Source: Pseudomonadales bacterium (GTDB lineage Bacteria > Pseudomonadota > Gammaproteobacteria > Pseudomonadales > Pseudohongiellaceae). From it: a stretch of DNA of 64,000 bases. Location of the stretch: positions 372,001 through 436,000 of the forward strand of contig WLWQ01000002.1 of assembly GCA_012103535.1 (NCBI GenBank), given 5' to 3'. The translations under genes and the position numbers were made by a program. This document shows, piece by piece, positions 16,737 through 26,126 of this stretch. How positions within the stretch are numbered: the stretch's first letter is position 1; every line of letters starts with the position of its first letter. Below the pieces are notes generated by a model. It searched no databases. It worked only from the letters and a program-made list of their open reading frames with translations, and was not told the origin of the DNA.

Positions 16737-18344
16737 ATGGTTCTTCATCTTCGGGACGGAGAGGAGGAGCGCAACGAAAATAATCGTTGGATGCGAAAAA
16801 TCATTGAGAATCTCTTTGCTAAGGGAAGTCGGCCACAGGAATCAGTTGAGGATTTTCTCTATCTCACCTTGGTACATGAAGCCAGCGAAATCCACCTAAG
16901 AAAGCAAGCAGAGACATTAGAGCCCGATATCAAGGCAGAAGTAAGGGCGGAAATAGAAGAGGCAAAGGCCTATTTCTCATTCCCCAAAGAGAAAAGAAAA
17001 ATCTTGCTGCAGTTATATAAGATGCTGGATGAGACCGCAGATCCTCGCAAGAAAATATTCAGTCGCGAGCTTGAACTTTTCGAGAGTATAGGTGCTGAGA
17101 ATATTGGAACAATTAGTGGCTTACTTACGCTGATCGACTTCGTTTTAGAGATGCCCGACTATGTCAAAGAGTCGAATCTTTATAACGATGAAAGAACCAG
17201 ACTACAACTTGCAAGAAGTTTGTTTGTCGACATTCTTCATGACTTTGCAGGCTCTAGCCGAGCAGATAGCTGGGTGAGAGAGGTGGAGAATTCAGAAATT
17301 TTTTCAAGTGAACCAGTTAAGTATAACTACACTAAAAATTCCAAGGCGCTTAGCGAACAAGCAGAAGAAATCTTTTGTGTAGCCGCGAGAACTATCGAGA
17401 CTTTGAAAGTTAAAAGCTCAGAGCCGAACTCATTACCAAGTAAAAAAATAAAGAAACTTGTAATAGAAAGATTCAATAATCAAATTAACAAGCTGGACTC
17501 AATAAAGAGCCAACTGAAACTTAACGAAGTCTTAAGCGTACCTGCGCAACTGAGAGATGTGCTCGAAGATAACGAGCTCAATCGACACTTTTCTTACATG
17601 GATGAAGTAGGTATTTATCATTCTCTCAATCTTTCCCGATTAGACCTGCGCGGTCTGAATTTGCATTCGGGCCAGGATGAGAGAACCGATAAAGATAAGT
17701 CCCGAGAAGTCAATCAGCACAAGGACGAGCGTACTGACCTCAGAGGATCTCATATCGTTGGAAGCGATTTATCTGAACGGGCGAATTTCAGTGCGGCTCA
17801 ATTGGATTTTGTGATTGCCTGCTACTCCAATTTCAGTGAAGTTAATTTCACCCGGACCAAGGCCATTGGCATGGTTCTTTATGGCGTGAATGCCGATGAG
17901 GCGCAATTTGAACACGCAAGAATGACAGCAGTTGATGCTAGAGGAATGAGCGCGAACTTTGCTCGCATTCAGATGAAAGAAACCGATATTAACGGAATGA
18001 AAGTCTGGCAATCCGACGTGCCAAGTTGGCAAAGAGCCTATGTGGATGTTTCTGAGCAAAAAGCAGAAAAGAAAAATGATGAAGAAAGAAGCGCTGATCG
18101 TGCATCTTTAAAGGCAGAGCTCGATTTCTTAGACGACTCATTTTTGGATGATCTCGAAACCATGGAAGAAAGTGATAGCTTTCAAAGCGAAGAAAACTGG
18201 ATTGAGCTGAGGGAAATGGACGGGCAGCTCGAATTCTTAAAGGGTCGTGGCATTGTGTTCTACTCTAAAGACGAAGTTCTGGAATATAGTGACAATGCAT
18301 CGCCTGCGATTGAGGATACTTCAGCTCAGGCCAATGTCGCCTAG
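16737..18344 (+). CDS. Large hypothetical protein with pentapeptide-like repeats
   Basis: The frame is open from 16266, but the best start is ATG 16737 (MVLHLRDGEE), which has GGGAGCGGAG upstream; this gives 535 residues. Earlier ATGs at 16374 and 16554 lack a ribosome site. The N-terminal two thirds are charged and helical, with no signal peptide. From about residue 300 to 430 there is a pentapeptide-like beta-helix: LSRLDLRGLNL, TDLRGSHIVGSDLSERANF, then EVNFTRTKAIG and related A(D/N)LxG-type steps. The C-terminus is strongly acidic. Function unknown; not similar to the sugar genes around it. Confidence 0.65.
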   Translation: MVLHLRDGEEERNENNRWMRKIIENLFAKGSRPQESVEDFLYLTLVHEASEIHLRKQAETLEPDIKAEVRAEIEEAKAYFSFPKEKRKILLQLYKMLDETADPRKKIFSRELELFESIGAENIGTISGLLTLIDFVLEMPDYVKESNLYNDERTRLQLARSLFVDILHDFAGSSRADSWVREVENSEIFSSEPVKYNYTKNSKALSEQAEEIFCVAARTIETLKVKSSEPNSLPSKKIKKLVIERFNNQINKLDSIKSQLKLNEVLSVPAQLRDVLEDNELNRHFSYMDEVGIYHSLNLSRLDLRGLNLHSGQDERTDKDKSREVNQHKDERTDLRGSHIVGSDLSERANFSAAQLDFVIACYSNFSEVNFTRTKAIGMVLYGVNADEAQFEHARMTAVDARGMSANFARIQMKETDINGMKVWQSDVPSWQRAYVDVSEQKAEKKNDEERSADRASLKAELDFLDDSFLDDLETMEESDSFQSEENWIELREMDGQLEFLKGRGIVFYSKDEVLEYSDNASPAIEDTSAQANVA

Positions 18345-18919
18345 TTTGGGAATCCCCTGCATTTCCTAGTCAAACTACTCTGACCTCTTCAATACAGCTA
18401 TTATGCATATCGGTATGTTCAATAATTTCAAATTTACTAGCGACTATTTACTGTTTAGCCACACGCTTACTGCATAGAAAATTCAGAGTCTTTTGTTACT
18501 GCAGAAATTCATCTTCAGCGCATGGCGCCAGATAACAACATCTATGAATATGCGTGTCACGAAGGCAAATTTCATTCCATCGATTTTGCGCGTTGCAAGA
18601 TTGAGTGAAAATGGGGTGAATTAGTCGTCTTCTACCCTCTATTTCTTGAGGAATGCGTCAAAGAAATAGATTCCTTTCCAATGTATCCTAAGCTAAAAGA
18701 GAGCATCGCTAAAATCATTGAACAGATGCCGTAACTATTTAGCCTTGGCAAGTTATAATCAGGACATAATCCAGGCAGTCTTGTACGCTGGCACCGGTCA
18801 AGCCAAAGTGGTCAGGCTCATACAGGAGCGATACGATGTGGCTGGTAGACAGACAGTCTATGGTGTTCCAACGATACCAGAAGCTTGATCATAATTAGTT
18901 ATTAGTAGGTAATGTACGA
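18345..18919. other. Gene-poor stretch with remnants
   Basis: 575 bases without an intact gene. Besides the fragment at 18465-18734 there is another open stretch at 18736-18888, ending GRQTVYGVPTIPEA, which I cannot identify. Near 18360 is a degenerate copy of a dispersed sequence (TCCT-AGTCAAACTACTCTGACC) also seen near 26620 and 35250. Confidence 0.45.
18465..18734 (+). pseudogene. Decayed gene fragment(s) in one frame with an internal TGA
   Basis: One frame reads through 18465-18608 giving, near its end, NNIYEYACHEGKFH, then TGA (18606), and continues KWGELVVFYP to IIEQMP and TAA at 18732. The YEYACHEG piece matches the C-terminal motif YEYSCHEGNYN of the secreted 322-aa protein at 37133, so the first part looks like a remnant of that family. 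The part after TGA is unidentified. There is no start or SECIS-like hairpin to suggest a working gene. Confidence 0.5.
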
Positions 18920-20038
18920 ATGTCAGACAGGATTCACATGGCGGGGCCATGGATTACGGAGCATGAAGTCAGCGTGGTGGAAGATGCCATGCGCAATGGC
19001 TGGTATGAACATGCTTACGATTACTGTGAAAAATTTCAGGCTGAATTCGCTGTCTATCATGATCGACAGTATGGCCTGATGACTCCTAATTGCACCACTG
19101 CCATCCATCTGCTTCTGGCAGGATTGGGAGTTGGTCCTGGTGATGAAGTCATCTTACCGGAATGTACCTGGATTGCTTCCGGAGCGGGAGTCACATACCA
19201 GGGTGCTACACCGGTGTTTGCAGATATTGATCCGAATCATTGGTGTATAGATCCAGAATCTGTAGAGAAATTAATTTCACCAAAAACCAAGGCGATGATT
19301 GTTGTGGATTTATTCGGCAACATGCCGGATATGGATGCCTTGCAGGCAGTTGCAGATAAACATGGTATTTTCCTGATCGAAGATTCCGCAGAAGCGCTTG
19401 GTTCTGTTTATAAAGGAACAAGAGCCGGCAAGTTTGGTATTGGCTCTGTATTCAGTTTTCACCGCACAAAGACTCTCACTTGCGGTGAAGGCGGAATGTT
19501 ATTGCTCGATGACAAGGAATTGTATGAACGCTGCAGTATGCTGCGAGATCATGGCCGGCGCCCTGGCGGTCCGGCGTATTTCAATGAAGAAGTTACTTTT
19601 AAGTACATGCCCTTTAACGTGCAGGCTGCTCTGGCTTATGCGCAATTCCAGCGTATCGATGAGCTGGTTGGCAAAAAACAAGAGCAACTCAATCAGTACC
19701 GGGAAAAACTGTCGGATATCGATGATCTCCAGCTGAATCCTGAACCGGAGGGTGGGATCAATGGTGCCTGGATTAGTGCCGTTGTATTTGGGAAATCACA
19801 CAACATGAGTAAACACAAAGCGATTGAGGAATTGGAAAAACTGGACATACCGGCAAGACCGTTTTTCTATCCACTCTCATCACTACCTGCCTATGGTGAA
19901 ATGATCGATGAATATAAAACTCGCAATAGCATTGCTTATGATATTTCCGAGCGGGGAATCAATTTGCCAGGCGCTGCAAATTTAACCGGGGAGCAGATAG
20001 ACAAAGTCTGTGACGGAATACACCGGATCCTGACCTGA
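18920..20038 (+). CDS. DegT/DnrJ/EryC1/StrS-family sugar aminotransferase
   Basis: 372 residues, first gene of a six-gene sugar cluster. PLP lysine in FSFHRTKTLTCGEGG; ring-nitrogen Asp in FLIEDSAEALGS. It is distinct from the aminotransferase at 13169 (different active-site context), so two amino sugars or two steps are likely. The group is close to perosamine-synthase-like enzymes (GDP-4-keto-6-deoxymannose aminotransferase), but that specific call is tentative. The next gene starts 7 bases after the stop. Confidence 0.88.
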   Translation: MSDRIHMAGPWITEHEVSVVEDAMRNGWYEHAYDYCEKFQAEFAVYHDRQYGLMTPNCTTAIHLLLAGLGVGPGDEVILPECTWIASGAGVTYQGATPVFADIDPNHWCIDPESVEKLISPKTKAMIVVDLFGNMPDMDALQAVADKHGIFLIEDSAEALGSVYKGTRAGKFGIGSVFSFHRTKTLTCGEGGMLLLDDKELYERCSMLRDHGRRPGGPAYFNEEVTFKYMPFNVQAALAYAQFQRIDELVGKKQEQLNQYREKLSDIDDLQLNPEPEGGINGAWISAVVFGKSHNMSKHKAIEELEKLDIPARPFFYPLSSLPAYGEMIDEYKTRNSIAYDISERGINLPGAANLTGEQIDKVCDGIHRILT

Positions 20039-20045
20039 GCTCACC

Positions 20046-21050
20046 ATGACTGAACATCAACAAGAGAGTTTGGAAGGCAAGCAAGTGCTCATTACCGGAG
20101 GGCTTGGCTTTATTGGCAGTAATCTCGCCAGAAAATGCCTTGAAGCCGGAGCTGCAGTGACTGTCTATGACTGCCTGGATCCTCACTCCGGCGGCAATAT
20201 GAGCAATATCGATGACATCAAGGATCAGCTGACCTTAAGTGTCAACGATATCCTGAACTTTGAAAAGCTTTGTGAATCGGTCATCGACAAGGATCTGGTA
20301 GTCAATTGTGCAGCATCCACTTCACACGCATTTTCCATGCGCGAGCCCTGGGTGGATCAGGATGTGAACAGCAAGGCGGTGATAAACCTGCTGGAGGCGG
20401 TGCGTCGATTCAATCCGACGGTCAAACTCGTGCATCTGGGAACAACTACTCAGCTCGGTACTCTCAGATATGAGCCGGCTGACGAAAAGCATCCAGAATT
20501 TCCCACTGATATTTATTCGGCCAATAAAAGTGTGTCGGAAAAATACGTGCTTATCTATGCCAATTCCTACAATCTTCGGGCTACTGTATTGAGGTTGTCC
20601 AATGTCTACGGTCCCAGGGCAAGTATTCACAGCCCTGAATTTACCTTTAACAATTTCTTTCTAGGTCTAGCCATGCAGGATAAACCGATTACGGTTTATG
20701 GCGAGGGCAACCAGTTACGTAACCTTATACATGTGGACGACGTTGTCACAGCCATTGAAAAGACTTTCCTAAATCCCGACACAGACGGAGAAGTATTTTT
20801 TGTCACTGGCGATAACCATATCAGTATTGCTGGTATAGCGGCAGCTATAGTCGAGGCGGCAGGCAAGGGAGAGGTGAAGCATATTGAATGGCCGGCGGAG
20901 AGGAAGAGCACAGAATTTGGCAATGCCATCATCAGTAATGACAAACTCAAACAAGCCACTGGTTGGTTGCCATCAATAGTATTGGAAGAAGGTCTACGGG
21001 AGACAGTAGCTTTTTACAGGGACCGGCTGGACGAGTACCTGCGCAAATGA
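20046..21050 (+). CDS. NAD-dependent nucleotide-sugar epimerase/dehydratase
   Basis: 334 residues of the extended short-chain dehydrogenase family. Rossmann motif ITGGLGFIGSNLARK near the N-terminus, and the catalytic YSANK (YxxxK) near residue 158. A Gly-rich GEGNQLRNLIHVDDVV stretch is typical of sugar-binding C-terminal domains in this group. It would epimerise, dehydrate or reduce an NDP-sugar. Its stop TGA overlaps the ATG of the next epimerase. Confidence 0.88.
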   Translation: MTEHQQESLEGKQVLITGGLGFIGSNLARKCLEAGAAVTVYDCLDPHSGGNMSNIDDIKDQLTLSVNDILNFEKLCESVIDKDLVVNCAASTSHAFSMREPWVDQDVNSKAVINLLEAVRRFNPTVKLVHLGTTTQLGTLRYEPADEKHPEFPTDIYSANKSVSEKYVLIYANSYNLRATVLRLSNVYGPRASIHSPEFTFNNFFLGLAMQDKPITVYGEGNQLRNLIHVDDVVTAIEKTFLNPDTDGEVFFVTGDNHISIAGIAAAIVEAAGKGEVKHIEWPAERKSTEFGNAIISNDKLKQATGWLPSIVLEEGLRETVAFYRDRLDEYLRK

Positions 21051-21991
21051 AACTAATCATTACCGGCGCCCTTGGCCATATTGGTTCCTATACCTTGAAG
21101 CATCTGCCGGAAAGATTCCCGGAGTGTGAGATTGTGCTACTAGACAATCTGTTGACACAGCGTTTTTCATCACTGTTTGATTTGCCTGACGCCGATTACA
21201 GGTTTCATGCAGTTAATGTGCTCGATAAGGGGCTCGAGACTTATCTTGAAGGTGCAGCTGCGGTCATAAATCTGGCTGCCATTACCGACGCCGCCGGTAG
21301 TTTCGGTAATGCAGAAGAGGTTGAACATAACAACTTCAATGCAACTCAGTCTGTTGCCCAGGCCTGCATCAAAACCAATGTCCCGCTGATTCACCTATCG
21401 TCCACCAGTGTTTACGGCACAGCATCAGATACAGTGGATGAAGATTGCAGTGATGATGATCTTAATCCACAGAGCCCTTATGCAGAGTGCAAGCTGAAGG
21501 AAGAAAAGCTGTTGCAGAGGCTGGGAAAAGAGCAGGATTTGAATTTCATAGTATGCCGCTTCGGCACAATTTGTGGACCTTCTGCTGGTATGCGCTTCCA
21601 TACAGCAGTTAACAAGTTTTGCTGGCAAGCGGTGATGAACGAAAAAATTACAGTATGGAAAACCGCCCTGCACCAGAAGCGTCCGTACCTTACATTGACC
21701 GATGCCTTTCAGGCCTTTGTTTTTATCCTTGAAAACAAACTTTTTGACAGACAGATTTATAACGTACTAACAGACAATCTAACGGTGAATAACATCCTCG
21801 AGATGATTGGCACGCATGTGAAAGATCCGGAAATAGAATTCGTCGACACAGAAATCATGAACCAGTTGTCCTATGAAGTGCTGAATACCAAATTCAAAGA
21901 CCAAAGCTTCAGTAATTCCGGCAGCATCGAACAGGCGATTGCAGAAACCATTCAACTTTTAGGTGGGATCAAGAACAGTCATGGCGGATGA
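21047..21991 (+). CDS. Second NAD-dependent nucleotide-sugar epimerase/reductase
   Basis: 314 residues from ATG 21047 (MKLIITGALGHIG), which overlaps the previous stop (ATGA) and fits the Rossmann motif; a longer upstream frame from 20963 is only overlap. The catalytic YAECK (YxxxK) sits near residue 145, with the SSTSVYG serine motif before it. Not closely similar to the preceding epimerase, so the two probably act in sequence. The next gene starts inside its last codons. Confidence 0.87.
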   Translation: MKLIITGALGHIGSYTLKHLPERFPECEIVLLDNLLTQRFSSLFDLPDADYRFHAVNVLDKGLETYLEGAAAVINLAAITDAAGSFGNAEEVEHNNFNATQSVAQACIKTNVPLIHLSSTSVYGTASDTVDEDCSDDDLNPQSPYAECKLKEEKLLQRLGKEQDLNFIVCRFGTICGPSAGMRFHTAVNKFCWQAVMNEKITVWKTALHQKRPYLTLTDAFQAFVFILENKLFDRQIYNVLTDNLTVNNILEMIGTHVKDPEIEFVDTEIMNQLSYEVLNTKFKDQSFSNSGSIEQAIAETIQLLGGIKNSHGG

Positions 21992-22754
21992 GAAACAGGA
22001 ATCACCTGCAAAGAAAGTCCTGAGCAGGGAAGAATTTGCCGATCTGCAGGAGAAATGTGCAGCGGAAATGTCAGCAGACAAGGCTTTGCGCGAGGATAGT
22101 CTGGATGTGCTTATGCGTGCAGATGAACACCGTTGGATACACCAGACTACCTGGCTTGGTGAGCCCATTTTAAATCTGCCGCAAGACTTGTTTGCCCTGC
22201 AGGAAATTATCTATCGCACCAAGCCGGAGTATATTATCGAGGTAGGTGTTGCCTGGGGTGGTTCCCTGCTTTTTTACTCCACCTTAATGGAAGTACTTGG
22301 AGGCGGCGAAATCATTGGTATTGATATCTTCATCCCGGATGACCTTAAGCAGCGGCTTGGATCCTACGGTTCCTTATCTGAGCGTATCCATTTGTTGTCA
22401 GCTTCTTCTGTTGAAGAAAGTACCCTGGAAAAAGTAAAAGAGATTATCGGTGACAGCCGCAAAACCATGATCCTGCTTGATTCCCATCATACCCATGAGC
22501 ATGTGCTAAAAGAGCTAACTCTCTATTCTGAACTTGTCGGCAAAGGCTATTACCTGATTTGTGGTGACACAATTGTGGATGATATTCCCGAGCAGGCACA
22601 CCGGCAGCGTCCCTGGGGACCCGGCAACAATCCTAAAACAGCACTCAAAGAATTTCTCGCCGACAACAATCGGTTCGAGGTGGATAAAAAACTGGAGAAT
22701 AAATTGTTGTTCACCTGTAATCCGGAAGGCTACCTGGTCTGCACCCGGGATTGA
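21981..22754 (+). CDS. CmcI-type SAM methyltransferase / hydroxylase-family protein
   Basis: 257 residues from ATG 21981, inside the end of the preceding gene. It matches the cephalosporin hydroxylase (CmcI) family: IEVGVAWGGSLLFYST (SAM motif I), GGEIIGIDIFI, MILLDSHHTHEHV with the metal-binding Asp/His, and GDTIVDD. Despite the name, members are mainly O-methyltransferases acting on sugars or small molecules; given its neighbours, sugar O-methylation is the likely role. Confidence 0.82.
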   Translation: MADEKQESPAKKVLSREEFADLQEKCAAEMSADKALREDSLDVLMRADEHRWIHQTTWLGEPILNLPQDLFALQEIIYRTKPEYIIEVGVAWGGSLLFYSTLMEVLGGGEIIGIDIFIPDDLKQRLGSYGSLSERIHLLSASSVEESTLEKVKEIIGDSRKTMILLDSHHTHEHVLKELTLYSELVGKGYYLICGDTIVDDIPEQAHRQRPWGPGNNPKTALKEFLADNNRFEVDKKLENKLLFTCNPEGYLVCTRD

Positions 22755-22756
22755 CA

Positions 22757-23611
22757 ATGAATAGCAGTGCCACAGTGACCATTGGTCTGCCTGTATACAA
22801 CAATGAACGTTTTATTAGCACTATGCTCGAGTCAGTACTGGCACAGGACTATTCGGATTTTCTCCTGTTGATTTGCGATGACTGCTCCACCGATTCAACT
22901 GAAGAAATATGTCGGGAGTACGCAGACAGGGACAGGCGGATTCGTTATATCCGCAACGAGCAGAACCTGGGGCCATTGGAAAACCACAGAAAAGTCTTGG
23001 ATCTGGCAGAGTCAGAATATTTCATGTTCGCTCGGGGCCACGAAATATTACCTCAGGATTTATTTAGCTGCGCTATGAAAGTACTCAGTGAAAACAAAGA
23101 GGTAGTTCTGGCGAATGCTCCCACTCTTTGGATAGATGAGGAAGGCACGGTCCAGAATGACAAACACCTGCTGCAATATGATACTCGCAAAAATGGAATA
23201 GCCAATCGCTGCCGGAAGATTCTTCTAGGTAAATGCGAAAGTTTTTATGGTATTGGACTGACGCAACATTTTCGTTCTGTGCGAGTGTTGGAGCCAGTGG
23301 TTGGCACTGATCTGATTATGTTGATGGAAATGGGGTTGCTTGGCAGCTTCGCTGTTGTGCCCTCTGGTAACCGACTAAGAAGGCATTACTATACAGAAGA
23401 CTATGGTGAGCGGATCAAACGTCATAGCAGCGCCTTAGCGATTGATCCCGATTTTCTGGACAGGCATTTTCCAATTCTGAAAATTCCGTTTCAACTCTTG
23501 TATTCGGTTTGGCACGGCAAAATTCGATTCTATGAAAAAATTCTGGCATCGGTAGTGATCATTCTGATGTCACCTATCAAATACCTGCTCAGTATTGGAA
23601 AAACACAGTAG
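22757..23611 (+). CDS. Glycosyltransferase family 2, DxD motif not evident
   Basis: 284 residues from ATG 22757, 2 bases after the previous stop. GT-A fold start TIGLPVYNNERFI and the nucleotide site ICDDCSTDSTEEI are clear. At the usual metal-binding position, where family members have DxD or HDD, this protein has YFMFARGHEIL, with no aspartate pair. It may use an altered metal site or be inactive. A hydrophobic C-terminal segment (VVIILMSPIKYLLSI) suggests membrane association. It probably transfers the sugar made by the cluster. Confidence 0.85.
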   Translation: MNSSATVTIGLPVYNNERFISTMLESVLAQDYSDFLLLICDDCSTDSTEEICREYADRDRRIRYIRNEQNLGPLENHRKVLDLAESEYFMFARGHEILPQDLFSCAMKVLSENKEVVLANAPTLWIDEEGTVQNDKHLLQYDTRKNGIANRCRKILLGKCESFYGIGLTQHFRSVRVLEPVVGTDLIMLMEMGLLGSFAVVPSGNRLRRHYYTEDYGERIKRHSSALAIDPDFLDRHFPILKIPFQLLYSVWHGKIRFYEKILASVVIILMSPIKYLLSIGKTQ

Positions 23612-23616
23612 TAATT

Positions 23617-24354
23617 ATGGCAAAACCAAAATACTTCTATGAAGGATTCTATAAGTCATTTGCTGAGGCTGCTCCCGTTGAAAAGGGTTTCGCCGGTAAC
23701 CGCCGGCTAGAATCTCTGCAAGCAAGATTGGCATCGGTCAGGAGTGCAGACTGGGACACCCAGGAACCGCTGGACAGCACACTATTAGCAGTACTTTCCA
23801 AGGCCTTGAGTCAACATCAGCGGACTTTTCGACTCCTGGATGTGGGGGGCGGACTGGGAGCAACTTGTTTCTGGCTGTCGAAGACCCTGGGCGAAGACTT
23901 TGGTCGACTGAACTATTCTGTGCTGGATATACCTGCAGTGATCGATCATGCCAATAGCACTAACTTGCAGGAAAGTCTGGGCAATCTATCATTCCATAAG
24001 GAGTTTCCTGCCGAATCTTTTGATCTGGTCAATTTTGGTTCATCCCTGCATTACTTTGAATCGCCTGAGGTAATTATCGCAACGGCTGCAAAGACCAATG
24101 CCACACACCTGGTATTTACCCGAACGCCGGTTTGCCAAAAGGGTACCTTTGTCACTCTGCAGAATTATTATGAAAGCAGAATACCGGTGACGGTATTAGG
24201 TATCGATGATCTTAATGCCTGGTGCGGAGAATTTGGATTTACGTTGCTTTCTGAAAGCGCTTCAGCAGGCAACACTGAGCCTTTTCCTATTAGTGGGATA
24301 CCGGAAGACTATCGTCTCACCTTTGCCTCTGACCTTGTATTTGGCAAATCCTGA
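23617..24354 (+). CDS. Putative SAM-dependent methyltransferase (TIGR04325-like)
   Basis: 245 residues, 5 bases after the glycosyltransferase. SAM motif I is LLDVGGGLGATCFWL near residue 72, and motif FDLVNFGSSLHYF is at the position of the catalytic strand. The N-terminus YFYEGFYKSFAEA resembles the putative methyltransferases often found in polysaccharide clusters. Probably last gene of this cluster; the substrate is likely a glycan. Confidence 0.78.
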   Translation: MAKPKYFYEGFYKSFAEAAPVEKGFAGNRRLESLQARLASVRSADWDTQEPLDSTLLAVLSKALSQHQRTFRLLDVGGGLGATCFWLSKTLGEDFGRLNYSVLDIPAVIDHANSTNLQESLGNLSFHKEFPAESFDLVNFGSSLHYFESPEVIIATAAKTNATHLVFTRTPVCQKGTFVTLQNYYESRIPVTVLGIDDLNAWCGEFGFTLLSESASAGNTEPFPISGIPEDYRLTFASDLVFGKS

Positions 24355-24441
24355 AATTCAACTGCCCGAATTTTCTATTAGATACTCTTCTAATTCGGTT
24401 TTGGAAAAGCGGTCGGAACATTGAAATAAAATAGCAACTTA

Positions 24442-25227
24442 TTATTTTTTCTTAAAAATATAAGTTTTAATCTGAGAATAATCTTTTGTGCTCAACTTCT
24501 CTGACATTGAAAGAGCGATTTTCTGCAAAGGATGCTCGTAGTTTGGCTCTTCTTTTAAAAACTCCTTAGCAAACCTTGCATAGATAATTCTTGTAATGAA
24601 GTAAAAGTCACTTGCAAATGGATGGATATCCACGAGTTCGACATTCTTGAAATCATACTCCCTGATTCTTTCATCATCGAAGAAAAGATTATGAAATGGC
24701 GCTTCGATAGCATCTAAGTCGTACTTTACGCGCTCGGAATTTATGCAATTCTGACCACTCTGAGAACTTTCAACCAAAATCATTAAACCATTAGAGTCTA
24801 AATTAGAGCCAAAGTTGTCAATGGCCTCAATTTGAAGCTGGGTATCAATGACATTTTGTATAGCTCTTTTACTGAGAATAAAATCAAATTTCTCATCAAA
24901 TGTCGTTGGCTGTAGCTCAGTCATATCAAGTTGAAAAAACTGATCTTTTTCATTCAGTTTTTTGCTCTCACAAATAGCAATTAACTCTTCAACGAAATCT
25001 GTACCGACATATTTTTCAATTTTAAAATTGTTTCGAATTTCTTCGTATAATAATCCGTTACCACATCCTATTTCTAAAATACTCGCCCCATCGCTCAATT
25101 TAGATAAGATCTGATGCGCTTCTAAGGCGTCCAATCCTAAGTCGTTCGTACAAACTTTACCTGGTGAATTTTCTTTAAGTCGACTAACCCAAAAGTCATA
25201 GTTTTCTTTTTTGTATTTGTAATCCAT
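24442..25227 (-). CDS. Class I SAM-dependent methyltransferase, AT-rich
   Basis: 261 residues, oriented against the sugar cluster. SAM motif ILEIGCGNGLLYEE near residue 50, then FDFILSKRAIQNVID for motif IV. Composition is visibly AT-richer than the cluster (many AAA, TTT and ATT codons; Lys, Asn and Ile rich), which suggests acquisition from elsewhere. Substrate unknown; the position next to glycan genes suggests a polysaccharide or lipid target. Confidence 0.8.
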   Translation of the reverse strand: MDYKYKKENYDFWVSRLKENSPGKVCTNDLGLDALEAHQILSKLSDGASILEIGCGNGLLYEEIRNNFKIEKYVGTDFVEELIAICESKKLNEKDQFFQLDMTELQPTTFDEKFDFILSKRAIQNVIDTQLQIEAIDNFGSNLDSNGLMILVESSQSGQNCINSERVKYDLDAIEAPFHNLFFDDERIREYDFKNVELVDIHPFASDFYFITRIIYARFAKEFLKEEPNYEHPLQKIALSMSEKLSTKDYSQIKTYIFKKK

Positions 25228-25488
25228 AACAATGCAACTCCTTCAGATTGGCATGGTGGATCTGATAGCGTATTTGTGCCACAACTACTTGGAGACTTCA
25301 ATAGAAGAGCTCACATTCAGCATTTCCCGATCAGGGGTTAGCATAGACGACATTCGCTACTTAGTGGGAAAAATTAATCTGGCCCTTTTGATCGTTCGGA
25401 TTCTCGAAGGGCAGGGGAGTTGGGTTCTATTCACAATATGAAAGGTCAATCAGAAAATTCAATAGAGTCACTGAGAGTCATTTGCACC

Positions 25489-25941
25489 CTAACAATTAGA
25501 CCTGTGGCAATTCATGCAGCCGCCTGAAAGTCTTCCGGCCCAGTAGTAACGAGCCGGACTGAGCGATGCACTTATCCTTGCTTGGCGCAGGTCATCCATG
25601 AATTCGGCCATGTCGTCTTGTAGAAAAGGGTGGCTTGATCCAGCATCTCCTGCTTGCAATCTACCAGCGATGCGTTCGATGTTTCCGAGAATGCTCGTGA
25701 CTTGTTGCTGCAGTTCGGGAGGTTGATCATGTTCGGATGCCAGTGCCCGATCCAGCTGATTCAATTCAAAGCCCAATTGCTGCATGCGGGATCTAAGCAC
25801 GTCACTATCAACATAATTAAAATCGGGCGGATAGGTGAATTGGCGAAAGGATCCAGCAATGTCATTGCAAGCTGTCATGCTCAGTAACGTTACAAAAACA
25901 AGAAGTGGTTTTAAGACATCAAAGTTGAAATAATCTTTCAT
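25489..25941 (-). CDS. Mono-haem lipoprotein of a small paralogous family (copy 2)
   Basis: 150 residues with a lipoprotein signal (LLSMTACND) and a C-terminal haem motif GGCMNCHRS. It shares with copy 1 (15096) the stretches PPDFxYxxxxxLRSxMxxLGFxLxxLDR, AGDAGxxHxFLQDDMAxFxD and RYYxAGRxxGGCxNCH. This shows gene duplication and divergence. The anchored single haem suggests periplasmic electron transfer; partner unknown. Confidence 0.75.
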   Translation of the reverse strand: MKDYFNFDVLKPLLVFVTLLSMTACNDIAGSFRQFTYPPDFNYVDSDVLRSRMQQLGFELNQLDRALASEHDQPPELQQQVTSILGNIERIAGRLQAGDAGSSHPFLQDDMAEFMDDLRQARISASLSPARYYWAGRLSGGCMNCHRSNC

Positions 25942-26126
25942 CGCTATTTGCCCAATTACCTATCCCTTCCACACTACTGTTTTTACGTCACCAGTGAATT
26001 GATCTCAATCATCAATTTAATTCTCTAACAATGCGTTGCAGCCGTTCGCTATTTTTGATCTAAATCTACATGGCTCTAACACTGAAGCGTAGCCTGAAAG
26101 GATAAATCACTTTAGGAGTATCTACT

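Noticed and set aside
18606..18608. Selenocysteine UGA in the 18465-18734 fragment
   Set aside because: No start, no intact homologous protein and no adjacent Cys motif; fits gene decay.
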